A stretch of 64,000 nt of DNA from Polyodon spathula (taxonomy: Eukaryota; Chordata; Actinopteri; Acipenseriformes; Polyodontidae), in assembly GCF_017654505.1 (NCBI RefSeq), contig NC_054537.1:74174118-74238117 (forward strand), given 5' to 3'. The notes below the pieces were generated by a model, which saw only the letters and a program-made list of their open reading frames with translations, was not told the origin of the DNA and searched no databases. Of this stretch, positions 12,538-25,604 are shown one piece after another. The first letter of the stretch is position 1. Each line of letters begins with the position of its first letter. Both the position numbers and the translations under genes were made by a program.

Positions 12538-13805
12538 GGCTATGCACATCGGACATGAACGATGCAAGCGAGAGAATTCAAGGTGAATGAAGTAGCTATG
12601 CACACCGGACATGAACGATGCAAGCGAGAGAATTCAAGGTGAATGAAGTAGCTATGCACACCGGACATGAATGATGCGAGCGAGCGAATTCAAGGTGAAT
12701 GAAGTAGCTATGCACACCGGACATGAACGATGCAAGCGAGAGAATTCAAGGTGAATGAAGTAGCTATGCACACCGGACATGAATGATGCGAGCGAGCGAA
12801 TTCAAGGTGAATGAAGTAGCTATGCACACCGGACATGAACGATGCAAGCGAGCGAATTCAAGGTGAATGAAGTAGCTATGCACACCGGACATGAACGATG
12901 CAAGCGAGCGAATTCAAGGTGAATGAAGTAGCTATGCACACCGGACATGAACGATGCGAGCGAGCGAATTCAAGGTGAATGAAGTAGCTATGCACACCGG
13001 ACATGAACGATGCGAGCGAATTCAAGGTGAATGAAGTAGCTATGCACACCGGACATGAACGATGCGAGCGAATTCAAGGTGAATGAAGCAGCTATGCACA
13101 CCGGGAGCAAAGTGAACGACACTAGTATAGCACTGTAGCTAGTCATGAAAAGAAAATATTGCCTCCTTTTGTGGCAATGAAATAAAATAAATAAAACAAA
13201 GAAATAGAGTATGGGTACACCACATGCTAAAAAAAGGAAATTTAACAGTGATTGTTTATATGTGATCTGGTTGAACATGTAAATGTATTAAAAAAGAATA
13301 CACATACATGTGTTTCTTTGTAAATACAGAGAAAAGTAGTTTAATATAATATACTTTTATTGATTTTCAGTTTTAATAAAATCAGTTATTGTGTGAATGT
13401 GATTATTACAGTATAGGTCAACATTATTATTACTTGAAATAAAGAGAGATAGACATACTATCAATTTCCAATTGTTCTATTATTTCTTGCCGTATGGTGT
13501 CCATCTTTTTATTGACTTTATAACTACTGAAACTGGGATCATAAAGAACATTATATTTTTCGACTTATAATTAAATTCTCATTGATGTCCATTGTTTTTA
13601 TAAGCGAGACAATGAGTCTGACAGACACTACCTTGGACCTTATTTCTAATTGGTCCATTGCAACACAAAGAGCGTGTAGCATGAATAGAAATAAAACAAA
13701 TGTATTTCTATATTTGCCCGCTTCACTTGCGGTGTGCATTACTCCATTTAAATCAATATTTTTAATTATTTTTTATTTGCTCGCTCGTATTCGGCGTGCA
13801 CAGCC
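12538..13805. mobile_element. DNA-transposon-like element with internal minisatellite
   Basis: Left end GGCTATGCACATCGGACATG at 12538 faces right end ...CGGCGTGCACAGCC at 13805, whose reverse complement starts GGCTGTGCACGCCGAA and continues with ACGAGCGAGC. This gives imperfect terminal inverted repeats of about 30 bp. A related internal motif (GGTGTGCATT, 13732-13741) lies near the right end. The 'cacaccgga...gcgagcg' ends are of a type common on fish DNA transposons. No transposase is recognisable and no TSD is convincing (left flank TTAAA, right flank ATTTA). Probably a non-autonomous copy in which the terminal region has been tandemly amplified. Confidence 0.5.
12541..13103 (+). repeat. 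56-bp minisatellite (10 units plus partial)
   Basis: Units start at 12541, 12597, 12653, 12709, 12765, 12821, 12877, 12933 and 12989 (56-bp steps), then 13041 and 13093 (52-bp steps; the last two full units lack one CGAG). Unit core: ATGCACACCGGACATGAACG, then ATGCGAGCGAGCGAATTC and AAGGTGAATGAAGTAGCT. Variants CAAGCGAGAG / CGAGCGAGCG alternate between units, a record of past higher-order duplication. Adjacent units have no unique spacers, so it is not a CRISPR array. Confidence 0.97.
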
Positions 13806-16800
13806 ATTTACCAGACTGAAACCGGGTAGACAACAAAAACCGTAAGAATCCATTGCATGAATGTGAGACCCTCAAAATTGTACAAAATTGAGAGTTTCAG
13901 AAGCAAACCTTGAGACTTGACATGTCTGCAGCTATACATACCAATACAACCACGTATATAAACTTTCAAAAGAGCACTTGCAATTTAAGAAGAAAGTAAA
14001 GAATGAGTTTAAACAAAAAACAGTAAGGGAAAGGAGCTTAAAGTTACAATATGTCACATTGCCATGTATACTGTTGGTTTCTGTACATTGTAGTTACAAT
14101 GCAAAATGAATAAGCCAGTTGTGCTTTCTTGTCTTGTCTGATGCATTTTCACTGGCAGCATGACTGTAAGCTGGGGGGGTGGAATGAATAACTCAGTTTA
14201 CAAAATCTGATATAAGAGGCTGTGATGCAATGTCACAGATCTGGAGATGAAAACATTTACAGATGAATTCTTGTTTGAATGGGTGTTCATTTGGATATGT
14301 GTTACAAATCACTGCCTGTGTGCCAAGTGTTTGATATGGTAAAAGAGGTATGTGTTACAAGGGGGGGTCAATGGTAATGTATGACTCGGAGAGTGAAGGA
14401 ATTGTAGCTATTTACATTGGCTGTCAACAACCTGCTGCTTGTTTGTGGTGTTACTGCATGGATATAGATAACCCTGCTGAACCCATCGCTAAAGCAAAAC
14501 TAGTCATTCCCTGTTGACACATTGTCCATTTCTAATTTGTTCTCAAACTGTGTGGTGAAGCCTCCATCTGAAATGGAAAAAGGGTCTGCTTCTCCATCTC
14601 ATATCATGTTCTCTGATCGTGGAGCTTTCCATTTGGTAATGAAATCAGAAGGAAGTTCCCAGCCAGTAAAACATACATTTTCACCAAACCTTGTATGTTA
14701 GCTTTGTTTTTTATCAGGCCGATGCTTCATGTAGAAATCCAATATTGAGAAGGCATTGTGCCCCAGTCTCAAACAAATCGTGAACATATTGGATAGTTAG
14801 CTAATTTAGGCTAATGCTCTATGGAAATGATCAAGTAAAGTTTGTTAACTAGCATTTTCTTTTTACTATTTGTAAGTATGACCCTGTATGAAAACAGGAA
14901 TGAATACATTTCTCTCAAACAAAAACATTTTGTCAGTGTGTTTTTCACATGAACCCTGTTTAAATTAAAATACAGTAAAATACAGTAAAACACTGTGAGC
15001 ATATAAATCAAACCCCACATGATCCTTGTAGGATCTCTAGACTTACAAGGTACAGTGACTGACCTACAAGTTTAAGTCTGAAGCCTGAGGCAATAAATAA
15101 CAGGTTCAAATCTGACATACTTCAGTATTCCTTTCTTTCTGTCGTTTATCAGTCTGACTTTGATGCTGACGGTGCTCCTGCTATAACATTCCTATTAAAG
15201 TGCACATGTCAGGACCCATTTGCCACCAGTTACTTTGATAGTGACATCAGCAATAGTTGCACTTTACCTTTTGACCCTTGTTGGTAACACAGAGGCTTAG
15301 CAATAAATTCCCATTATAGGGAATGAGGCCACAAGCCTCTCAAAGACAGGGAGAAAAAAAAAATGTCAAAGGGTTTGAAACTGTATTCTCTGTTATCTCC
15401 TTTATATGGAGCTGTTGGTTATGCCACTAAATAGATAGGGCATCTTAGATGATCTCACTCTCTAGAACACAGAGGTTTAACAGATATAATGTGCTACTGA
15501 GATATGGCCTAGTAGCTCTGGCTGACCTACAGGAGGCCTCAGAAAAAGGGAAATGGTGCAAGTAGATTTCACTTCAGTAAAGCTTTATTATCTTTTGTAA
15601 CACAGTCATCACTAATTACTGAGAGAGAAACATGAACATAGATCAACTCCCATTTTTCTGGTTGCTGCAATGGCAGCATATATTCATATTCATCCACACA
15701 CAGGATCTAGGGGTATTAGCTTTATCTTATATATAAGAGTTTATTAAGTTATATTGTGCTGATTTTCCAAATGTTTGTGTGTCAATAAAAAATGCACTGT
15801 TAGAAATGGTTAGAAAAATTGTAAAATAAGCTAAAAGGAAAAGTGCAACAATTTTCAGTTTTGTGCCTATTTGAAAACTTTAAAAATGCTCTGCTGTAAA
15901 ATTGCCTGAGCATCCTGGCACTAAGGGTGTCATAATGAAATCTAATAATTAAAGATAAACACATATAATTTAGACTTTTTATTTTGATTGGTTACATACC
16001 TACAATAGGTTCGTACAATCTACAATCTATATACAAAATACATTTTGCAATCTAGCAAGTGAATTCCCAGCAAAGGTAAAATGGCGCTTCTTATTGATGA
16101 CAAATCAAAAATCCTCTGTGAGTGCTTGGTTCATCTATAAATTATTTTCTCTTTTTTTTGTATTAATTAGAGTAGCACATAGTTTTTCTTCAGCTATCCA
16201 CATGATTGTACACAAGAATAGGGGTACATTAGAAATAGCATTGTTTGCGAACAAAAATAAAGCATAACTTGGGACTAAGGAATCATGCCACATGTAATGG
16301 AACTCTATTGACAGAATCCCAGAATATTGCTGTGCAGGGGCATCATTTTGCCGCTCCCCAGACGATCAATATAATATTATGTCTTCCACATTTTGACCTC
16401 CCCAGAAACATAATATGATTACATATAAGGTGGTCAAAGTTTTCTTCACAAACGAATACAATATGTTTTTCAGACATCATTCTTTTGTAATCTAACTTGC
16501 CGGAATGAAGTCGTCGCCAGTAATTGCTTATGCTCAGAGTCTCAAGGCATCTGCAGCATTCATTCATTTTGATTGATAGTGCATCGATGGCCAGTGATTA
16601 TATCGATAGCACAGAATGGCATTGCATTCTATTGTTTTTATAATATTATTGATATCATGATGAGTCAAAGGGAAACATCGAATATGTTTGCCACAGCAGG
16701 TGGAAAACAGAAGAAATTAAACACAGTGAGACAACAAGGAGGGATTCACTTGCAGAAGAAACTATTAATATTGCTGATGCCCAGGTACAACTATTTATAC

Positions 16801-17554
16801 ATGTTGTAAAGAAAAAGTACCATAGATTTTAAAATGAGGTATACGCTACTGGGGATGAGGGATTGATTGGTCATTGCGATCTAACCTGACAAGCAAAAAC
16901 ATTAGACTTACAAATACTGGCTGGTATTGACAAATTTGCCAAAATGAAAGCGAGACACCACCCTCCTTAATTTTTGTTTATTCGTGATTATCTGTGTAAA
17001 TATGTTATTTAAAACTTTGCTACATATTTCTACTTTTGACATTGACAGGAATGTGGTGCTTATTAGAAGTTTATATTAATTTGGTTTATATTTTATTGGA
17101 GATTGTAAGTGTGTATCAAATCTGGAGAGATGCATTTGAATGGACTCTCTAAAATAAAGAAACTGCATTCTTACCCCTGGCACTTTTTGTAAAGCCCCTG
17201 CATGATATTTTTTTTTCAATGATCTGAGAGTAATCTAATGTGCCTAGCTGCTACTGTAAAATTATTAAAAAATAGGATGTTGTCGCAGTAGTTACAGTAT
17301 GTAACTGTGAAATGTTTACTTAACTGGGATATTGAAAGCTGGCAGCAGAGCAGTTCAGTTAGCGTTAAAGCCTTTACCCACTAAAATGAGACTTGGTGAA
17401 GAGTCAGTTTCGAGTTTGTTATAAACCAGTGCCGTGTTTTAAAAATACTTGCATTGTACATTTTGTATAATATATTTTGAGGATCAGAATACTATCTTGT
17501 TGTAAACTGTATCAATTATTTCCTTTTGTTTTCTCATTCATGATGCCATGTGAC
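13806..17554. other. Non-coding stretch
   Basis: No gene supportable. The sequence is unique and of mixed composition. Parts of 14.1-14.6 kb are less AT-rich than their surroundings and free of obvious repeats, so they could hold a conserved non-coding element; only cross-species alignment would show that. Confidence 0.6.
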
Positions 17555-17916
17555 TGGAACACAAAAACAAAAAGCATACTGGTCAAAACAAATAATAAAC
17601 AGAGACGAACAAACAAGTATCCAGCACGAGTAACAATTGTTTTTATATATTTAGTTCTTACTTTCTCTCTGTCTCCTTTCTCCAAAACTCTTTCCAACCA
17701 ACAAACCCTCGTGAGCGGTCAGTCCGCTCTTTACATATATGTGACCATCTCCAAATTAGTAATTGCCTAATTAATTTGGAGATGGCCACATTACACACAC
17801 GTTTAGCTGGATTGAGAATGTAAAACAATAATAACACAACATGGTTTTAAACAAACACAAAACAGTACATTTAAATAATACAAAATAAACACAGGAGCAG
17901 GGTGAACCCCGTCACA
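17555..17916 (-). mobile_element. LTR fragment, minus strand
   Basis: On the minus strand it begins TGTGACGGGGTTCACCC at 17916, a typical LTR start. It carries a near-perfect 18-bp palindrome (17741-17758 with 17772-17789, core CCATCTCCAAATTA), a TATA-like ATATATGTAAAG just downstream, a second TATATAAAAAC further on, and a Thr/Gly-poor T-rich R/U5-like end resembling the LTR at 60.5 kb (GTTTTGACCAGTATGC versus GTTTTGGCCAGTGTGC). The 3' boundary is approximate because homology fades near 17555. Probably a decayed or truncated solo LTR. Confidence 0.6.
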
Positions 17917-18094
17917 TCACCCCAGAATTTGTTCTGAAATGACACCCCTGCTACTGTGTATCAGCTAAGAAGGTACTGTCTGACAACAAGTGGTTTGCAT
18001 TGTTAATATTACCAGAGATTAAAACAATTGGGTTTCAAAACGATTAATGTTCACTGGACACTACATGTAACTGAACTTCATTGAGAAAATCATA

Positions 18095-18520
18095 CATAGA
18101 ATCTAGCTATGTACCAACTATAAAGCTACTATATCAAAGTGTGTGGTCTGTAGAGTTCATGTGGTCAGAGGTTAACACAATACAGCCTTGCAAGTATTAT
18201 TTTAGGACAACACTGGTAATGGAACGTAGCTAAGAAAATCAAGCTATATACCAAACAAAACAGTAAGGCAATAACTCAAAGTGTATTTTGTGAAACTTAA
18301 AAAGTGGCAGCCATATTAGGTCAGAGGTCACAGTCCAGCTCCTACATGAAATGGTTTCAGAGAGGTTTTGACAAGTGAAAGCTTTGTAAAATAACTGGCA
18401 TGTGTACCAAGTATGTAGCAAATCGTTTTAAGCAAATATAAGAGTAAGATATGTATCATCTGGAAAGTCACCAATAGGATGGCCATCTAAAGTCACAGGT
18501 CAAAGTGAAGAGTGTTTGTT
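18095..18520 (+). repeat. Three degenerate tandem units, each with a DR1-like nuclear-receptor site
   Basis: Three consecutive segments of roughly 150 bp share the order 'GCTATGTACCAA ... TCAAAGTGT ... AGGTCA-type pair'. Unit 2 carries a perfect DR1, AGGTCA-G-AGGTCA, at 18318-18330. Unit 1 has TGGTCAGAGGTTAA near 18160, and unit 3 has CAGGTCAAAGTG near 18501. A DR1 spaced by one base is the known binding format of RXR/PPAR/HNF4/COUP-TF. Unit identity is low, so the duplication is old. Whether these sites function is unknown. Confidence 0.45.
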
Positions 18521-19899
18521 GGACGTTATTTAGTAATCTGCAATACAGGGATAGCAGGATATGGTTCCCATCCAATAAGAGTCCATCACTAATTTACTGT
18601 TTTCAATATGATTTTACTTGCAGGTCAGTGAATGCAGTGTTGTTTTTCATGTTATTGTGTTTTTAAGGACCATGTACTTTGAGAATGTACAGAATTTGTT
18701 ATAATTGTGTACAATAAAAAAAAAAAAAAAATCTTAAAAAAAGGATATAAAAAACACAACCTCAACAAAAAAAAATCTGCAAGGCTATGACTGAGCACCC
18801 AGAATTTTCAACTAATCAGTCAGCTGCTTGATGAGGAAAATCTCTTCAGCTAGGGAGGCTGGAAATATTAAAAGAACATAATTGCAATGGGATTCATTTG
18901 TGCTTTGGAATCTAAGAAATCTGTACAACTGTAAAGCCTTATTGCGCTTAAGAGATGATTGTCCCAGACATATGGTTTAATCACAAAGTATTTAAGCCTT
19001 TTTTTATCTGCTTAAGAATTAAATGTTTCTTTTTTTTCTCTAATTCATGAAACAGTGTACCAAACAAGTATTTCTGCTGAGAAGCACATAGGAAAGGCTT
19101 TTTAAAGACTGCCTTATAATTATAGTACACTGTTGATGGCATGTAAAACGCTATCTGGACAACTTACCACAAAGTATATTTCTACTGAAGCCATGCAGTT
19201 GCTTACAGTATATACAGTACCTGTCTGTCTACGTGTTTGTCATAGACATGCCATGCTATTGTTAATATTACTGTTCAGAGTGCTACAATTGTTGTTTGCA
19301 TTGCTGAACTGCGATACCTGTGTATCGTTTGTATCATGGTACCGGAACAAAAGCACTGCATAGCTACATTTAATCCACAAAATGGTTCTTGAATGATGAT
19401 ACATGTGATGTATAGTTGGTATGAAAAGATACGTCTAAGTTTTACCAGTAATAAAAAAAAAAAGAAATTGTCTGTCAATGATGATTGTTTGGTCTTTTTA
19501 TAATATATAATAAACAATGATATTAATCTGGTTCATCCCTCTGAAATGTCTTTATTTGTTAAAATTAGCTGTACTCTTTCGTTATTCATATATAATTCTA
19601 TAATATATAAAAGATCTACAATATATGGTGCTATAAATATAGTATATTTAAGGTACAAGCTGATTTTCACCCACTCCTGGTTGAGAGGCCAGTAAGCAAA
19701 ATCACTTGTGGGTAGCCGCGCTGGTGTTGTGGATTTCAGCTTGTATTGTACAGAACCTACTATATATATATATGGGCTTCAGTGAGTTATTGAAAAATAA
19801 TTATTTGATGACTACAAGATTTTTATAATACATGGATATTAGTATCTGTGATAAAAAAGACAACAGGTGTTAATGTTCAAATTGCAAGTTAATTTAATA

Positions 19900-19954
<55 letters not shown>

Positions 19955-19955
19955 T
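19900..19955. repeat. (AAT)n microsatellite
   Basis: About 17 AAT/ATA units running into a short AT tract. Confidence 0.97.
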
Positions 19956-20507
19956 ATATATAGATATTAAGTTTATATATGTAATCAATTATAATTTCTG
20001 TAAAATTTATATTAAAATAAGTTCTTTCCACTAAACTTTGATCCATCCTATTACCGAAAAAGGTTTTTTTTTTTTTTTTAAGGAAATGGTGTTTCAATGA
20101 GGTATGCTTTTTTTCATAGTCGCTTTCAGAGATTATTTGTCTCTCTCGCTTGTTTGGCGTTCCTGTTGGTGGAGGATGATTGTAAATCTTCAAGGAAACA
20201 GATCTGTTAAAAGTGCCTAAAAACACAAATTGTGAGTGTTGTTGAGTGATTGAAAATGAGACATTTTGTGTTTGAAAGTGGTCTCGGGGTGCACAGGTGT
20301 CAAATATAGGTCAAAGCTTAAATATAATCTTCTAGGCGAATATGCCATTTTGACATCACTACTGTGGTATTATGCCTTTTTTTCAAATGACTCAGGATGC
20401 AATTATAGCCTTTATCCATGTATTATACTGTATATAAAATCAAACAAAGTAGTCCATCAGGAGCATAACTTGTACCTGGGCACATTCCCTATCGTGACTT
20501 GCATTTA

Positions 20508-21816
20508 AGAACATAAAAAAGGTTACAAACGAGAGGCGCCATTCAGCCCATCATGCTCGCTTGGTTGTTCCTAGCTTATTGATCCCAGAATCTCATCAAG
20601 CAGATTCTTGAAGGAATTCCAGGGCCTCAACAATATTACTGGGGAGTTGGTTCCAGACTCCCACAATTCTCTGTGTAAAAAAAGTGCCTCCTATTTTCTG
20701 TTCTGAATGACCCTTTATCTAATCTCCATTTGTGACCCCTGGTCCTTGTTTCTTTTTTCAGGTCAAAAAAGTCCCCTGGGTCAACATTGTCAATACCTTT
20801 TAGAATTCTGAATGCTTGAATCAGATTGCCGTGTGGTCTTTTTTGTTCAAGATAGAATAAATTCAGTTATTTTAGCCTGCCTGCATATGACATTCCTTTT
20901 AGATCAAGAATAATTCTGGTCGCTCTTTGCACTCTTTCTAGAGCAGCAATATCCTTTTTATAGCGAGGTGACCTGAAATGAACACAATATTCTAGATGAG
21001 GTCTTACTAATACATTGTAAAGATTTAACATTTCTTCCCTTTTTTATAGTTTCCCCACATTGTCTAGATGAAGACATTTCTGAGTCAACATAAACTCCTA
21101 GGTCTTTTTCATAAATTCTTTCTTCAATTGCAGTATCTCCCATATGATATTTATAATGCACATTATTATTGCCTCCGTGCAGTACCTTACACTTTTCTCT
21201 ATTAAATGTCATTTGCCTTGTGTCTGCCCAGTTCTGAATGCTGTATAGGTCATTTTGAATGACCTTTGCTGCTGCAGCAGTGTCCTCCTATGTTTGTGTC
21301 TTCTGCATATTTAACAAGTTTTCTTACTATACCAGAATCTAAGTCATTAATGTAGATAAGGAATAGCAGAGGACCTAATACTGATCCCTGTGGTACTCCA
21401 CTGGTTACCTCGCTCCATTTTAAGGTTTCTCCTCTAATCAGTACTTTCTGTTTTCTACATGTTAACCACTCCCTGATCCATGTGCATGCATTTCCTTGAA
21501 TCCCTACTGTGTTTAGTTTGAGAATTAATCTTTTATGCAGGACTTTGTCAAAAGCTTTCTGGAAATCTAAATAAACATGTCATGTGCTTTGCAGTTATCC
21601 ATTGTCGGTGTTGTAACCTCAAAAAAATCAAGCAGGTTAGTTGGGACACGATATCACTTTCCTAAAACCATGCTGACTGTCTCCCAGGACCCTGTTACCA
21701 TATAGGTAATTTACCATTTTGGATCTTATTATAGTTACCATAAGTTTACATATAATAGAAGTCAGGCTTATTGGTCTGTAGTTACCTGGTTCAGTTTTGT
21801 CTCCCTTTTGTGACCT
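20508..21816 (-). mobile_element. 5'-truncated CR1-type LINE copy
   Basis: On the minus strand this is the 3' part of the same CR1 family as 36.0-40.3 kb, from the RT fingers to the 3' end. Homology starts near GGGAGACAAAACTGAACC (about 21816) and ends with the family's 3' tip, TTTGTAACC...TTATGTTCTTA, at 20508. The reading frame is broken repeatedly, including an internal deletion of about 60 bp near 21040 and several frameshifts. It shares with the 36-kb copy a GAA-to-TAA change in the C-terminal region. Flanks read GTGACTTGCATTT and GTGACCTTAATTT, a possible imperfect target duplication. Dead copy. Confidence 0.9.
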
Positions 21817-24800
21817 TAATTTACACTACTTTATACTGTACATATAAAATAACAAAATGTCTGACAATCATGACAATAAATATTTATTACAAACCTATTC
21901 AACTGTAAGTGGTAATAAATGACATCTTTTAGCTCTGTTAAAACATAAAAAACAAAATAATAGATAAAAAGGGTCAAAATGTTTTCCTAATTGTTTTTTT
22001 TTTTTAAACGGTGTAAATAAATTAGATTTAATAATAACAGCAAATTAAACCTATAAAAAAAAGATCATGATTAATGTAATTTGACTGGTAATAGTTCTGC
22101 AATATTAATATTAGTTTGAACTTTATATACAGATGCATAATTATCCATTGAACTAAAATTGAGTAATGTGTCTAATGTGACTTGCTCCCATAAATCACCA
22201 TCATGAAAACTGCAATCACTTGATTACTTTCAGGACACCGCTTGCCAATAGGTTTATTGGAATCTATAATTTTATTCAAATTGACAATAAACCACGTCCT
22301 CCTTGCTAATACCAATTGCCGCCTTGGCCGCAGATAGGTTGTATTCGATGTGTCTAAGGAGTCCACGGTTTGGTAATTGATGGGTGGATGCTTCATCAAT
22401 TAGAATCAAAAACCTCAGAAAGGGTTTATTCTGCTCATCTGACTAAATAATGAAAAGGAATAGGAAGAATAGTTATTAAACTAAGGAGAACTGCTTTTGA
22501 CCAGCAGGGCAGAAAGGCTAACAAATGAAAATTGAGCAGCTGGTCACAATGCCAAGGTCAAAGGGCTGTTGGGGAAGCAGTTGACACTTCCACTAATGAC
22601 TGATTTCATATGTTAAGAAAAGGGACTCTGACCAGATGATAATCATGTCGTGGCCCTACAAATGCTTAACCAACTCGAATCCTTTACATTCCCAGTGCTA
22701 CACGCTATTGTTTATCTTATTAAACAGTCAAAGTTTAAATAGAAATAACCTGGCTGTTAGTGCTTTAACTGTGTAAGCACCAGGCTTTGTTGTCTAATAA
22801 AAACATTAGAAATGTATCCTACATTGTAGATTGATTAAGACAATATATTTTATGCTGATTGAACAACCCTTCTGAACAAAGAACAGTTTCTGTTGAAAAC
22901 CTATGGCAGACAAAAGACACCAAATCTCAAGTATTGTACAGCCGTAAAGTTCTTAAAGGTTTAAATTCAATGCTAAAACTACATTGAAAAAGAATGAGAT
23001 AACTAGAATAATTTAAGGTGGTCAAATAACGTTTTGCTAGATTGGTGAAAATCATAATTATGTAACGTCTTATGATCTAATTTTATTGACCCCCTAAAGT
23101 ATTCATGTCTTGTGTACCACATTTTGGTACACTAGTTACTGTATGCAGAAAAAGGTCATGTTTCAGGAAAAAAGTTCCTATAATGGATCATAACTGATGA
23201 AGCAACAGGAAACCAATAAACTGCAGACACACATACACATTCAATTGCTAGAAAATGCTTTCTTTAATTCATTAAAGTCAGAATCACCCTTGTATCACTC
23301 GCATTAAGGTTCATTAACTTCATTTTCTTTATATTAGTTAATTAGCTCAGAGGAGACCACAAATTAATTACCATCTTATATAGTTTGTGCGCAATGGCAT
23401 TCTGTTTATTTAGTCTCTCCTATTAACTTTTAATCTCTTCAAACAATAAAAGAGGCAATTAGTATTTAATAAACAAAAATGAACCCAGAAAAAGGAAAAA
23501 AAAAATTGCAAATCTGCAAGGTCCTTTCGCTGTCTTACAGCTGAAGGTTATGCATTGACAAGCACTTTCTACGTTTCCATATGAATACTGTATATCATAT
23601 ACTGGTACTTTTTTTAATAGCTGAATGAATGGGCCTATTGTAGAAAATCACATCTGCTTTAATCCTACAGTTAAAGAAATAAAAAATCATCTCATTGGTG
23701 CCATCACACATCCAAAATACAAAAAGGTTGGATGGTAATGTGGTATACATTAAATTAAGTATATTTAAAAGCAACTGGCATCACCTTTCAGTGTAAGAGA
23801 TCCAGCTCACTCCACAGCTTGTAAATAAAAACAAAAAACTGATGAAGGAATTACCGGAAATAAAGAACAATTCACTACTATACATCGGTTCATGCAACAC
23901 ACCTTCATCACTTGGAAATCATGGTCTGTCTGTTTTGGATCCGTTCTGCACTGCACAGTTCTGTAACCACTCACCACTTTGCCACAATATTCTATTTATA
24001 CTGTCCACAATAGTAAAAATGGAGCAATTGCCAAGGATTATAACTCAGTAGGATTAGTTTTCATTAGAAATTTCAATTCTTTCCATATCTACAACCTGAC
24101 TGTCCCTCTAACTCAAGCCAATCCTGACTACAAGCCTGGCATTTACAGAACTGAAAAAAAGATTGGTGATAGCTTTATTTTTTGAAGTTTAATAACCAAA
24201 CAGCATGCTTTTCCTTCCTTCTCTTTCTAGTAAAACATCACAAATAACACATTTTGTATTGTTGAGTTTTTCATTTAATAAATATTTTATTAATAATAAT
24301 TACAAAATGTAAAAACAACTACTAGGTACCAGGGGTGTGCCCGAGAACTAGCACAAACAAGTATTCTTAACGAGTATGTCTATCAAAAATCTAACTAACA
24401 GGCCTGCTGCCAGTCCTTCCCAAAATAAAATATGCAACATTTTGTTTAATATGCTGGGTTCTTGTTTAATATGCTGCTACTATAATTATGTCCATATACT
24501 TGAATTCAATCGTGTACCGATATAATGCAGCAAAAGCAATCAGACATATTAAACTAATTTCTTGTCTCCAATACACACATAGTAAATTAAACTACCTTGC
24601 TAAATAAAAAAAAAATAAACTGATGTGCACATAGAAGTGTCTGACTGACTGAAAAGCAGCTTCCACATATTTGCAGTAAGACTCTAAGTAGTCTTCTACA
24701 ACACCTCTTTGAACCCAGGTGCTTATATTAACAAATTTTGGAACTGGGTAGTAAGTAGTTTTTGGATGAGGTTGTCAATGTCCATTGTTTCATTTGTTAT

Positions 24801-25604
24801 GCAGCTTCACTGCTTATTTCAGATTACATTAGTTCCGTCCTTAAATTAACATTTTCTTTTTCTTTTCTTTTCATACTTTTGCATCTTTAGTTGTACAGTA
24901 ATCCGTTGCACATCCACCCATCAGATATCCACACTTGCCGTATATCTGCTATGATCAGTCCAGAGCCTTTGGTGAACACCTGTAAATAATAAATTATGGA
25001 AGTGAGTACAGCGGCATGTATCACTTTGTTTATAAAACCCTATGAGTTTGACCCACAACCAAAAAGTCCAGTTAAACACACCAACACTAAACACAAACAC
25101 AGTTCTTAATGCTGTTAAAAGCTGCTGAAATAGTGTGTCCTGAGGGGGGCAAGTTTTCTCCATCATAAATATTAACAAATCAAAATTGTATTCTCAACTA
25201 ACTGACACTCACCTTATCCCTTTGAGTAATGAGTTTTAGAATGTTTTGATGGGCCCACTGGAGTGAGTTTTTTTTTTTTTTAATTGTTCATAGTTTTTCA
25301 TATTTACACTCCTCACATTGACACATTTGTTAGCAGGCCTATTCGCAATTTATTACGCAACGAAAATATGTAAACAACTATTTGTTACAGTAAATAAACA
25401 AAACAAATATATATTAATCGTTATTTTGTCATAGCGAAAGGTTTTGACAAAAATAACCAATAAACAATAAACAACGATCAGGATCAGCAACATATCCTGA
25501 AAAAAAATGAGAGAGAGAGAGAGGGAGGTATAATACATCACATCCGGGTAAACACATGGTGAGGGTGAATGAAGGCAGTGAGAAAAACGTAGGTCAGTGA
25601 TCCT
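21817..25604. other. Non-coding stretch
   Basis: No gene supportable. 22.17-22.74 kb and 23.24-23.47 kb are repeat-free and balanced in composition. They contain E-box (CAGCTG), AAGGTCAAAGG-type and several TAATTA motifs, typical of conserved non-coding elements; I cannot test conservation. Elsewhere there are poly-A/T runs and AT-rich unique DNA. Confidence 0.5.

Larger units (their letters stand above)
17917..20507. other. Non-coding stretch with tandem repeats
   Basis: No gene. Contains the degenerate triple repeat at 18.1-18.5 kb and the AAT microsatellite, both listed separately, plus poly-A at about 18717-18731 and 20055-20069. The repeat-free part at 18.78-19.0 kb is compositionally balanced and may be a conserved non-coding element (speculative). 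Confidence 0.6.

Noticed and set aside
12541..13103. Regularly spaced repeat that might suggest a CRISPR array
   Set aside because: Units abut without unique spacers, and the genome is a vertebrate's. It is a minisatellite.
24343..24360. CAGGGGTGTGCCCGAGAA as the left partner of the hAT-like terminus at 26.23 kb
   Set aside because: Only the outer nine or so bases match, and the flanking 8-mers differ (TAGGTAC-type versus CCTTACAG).
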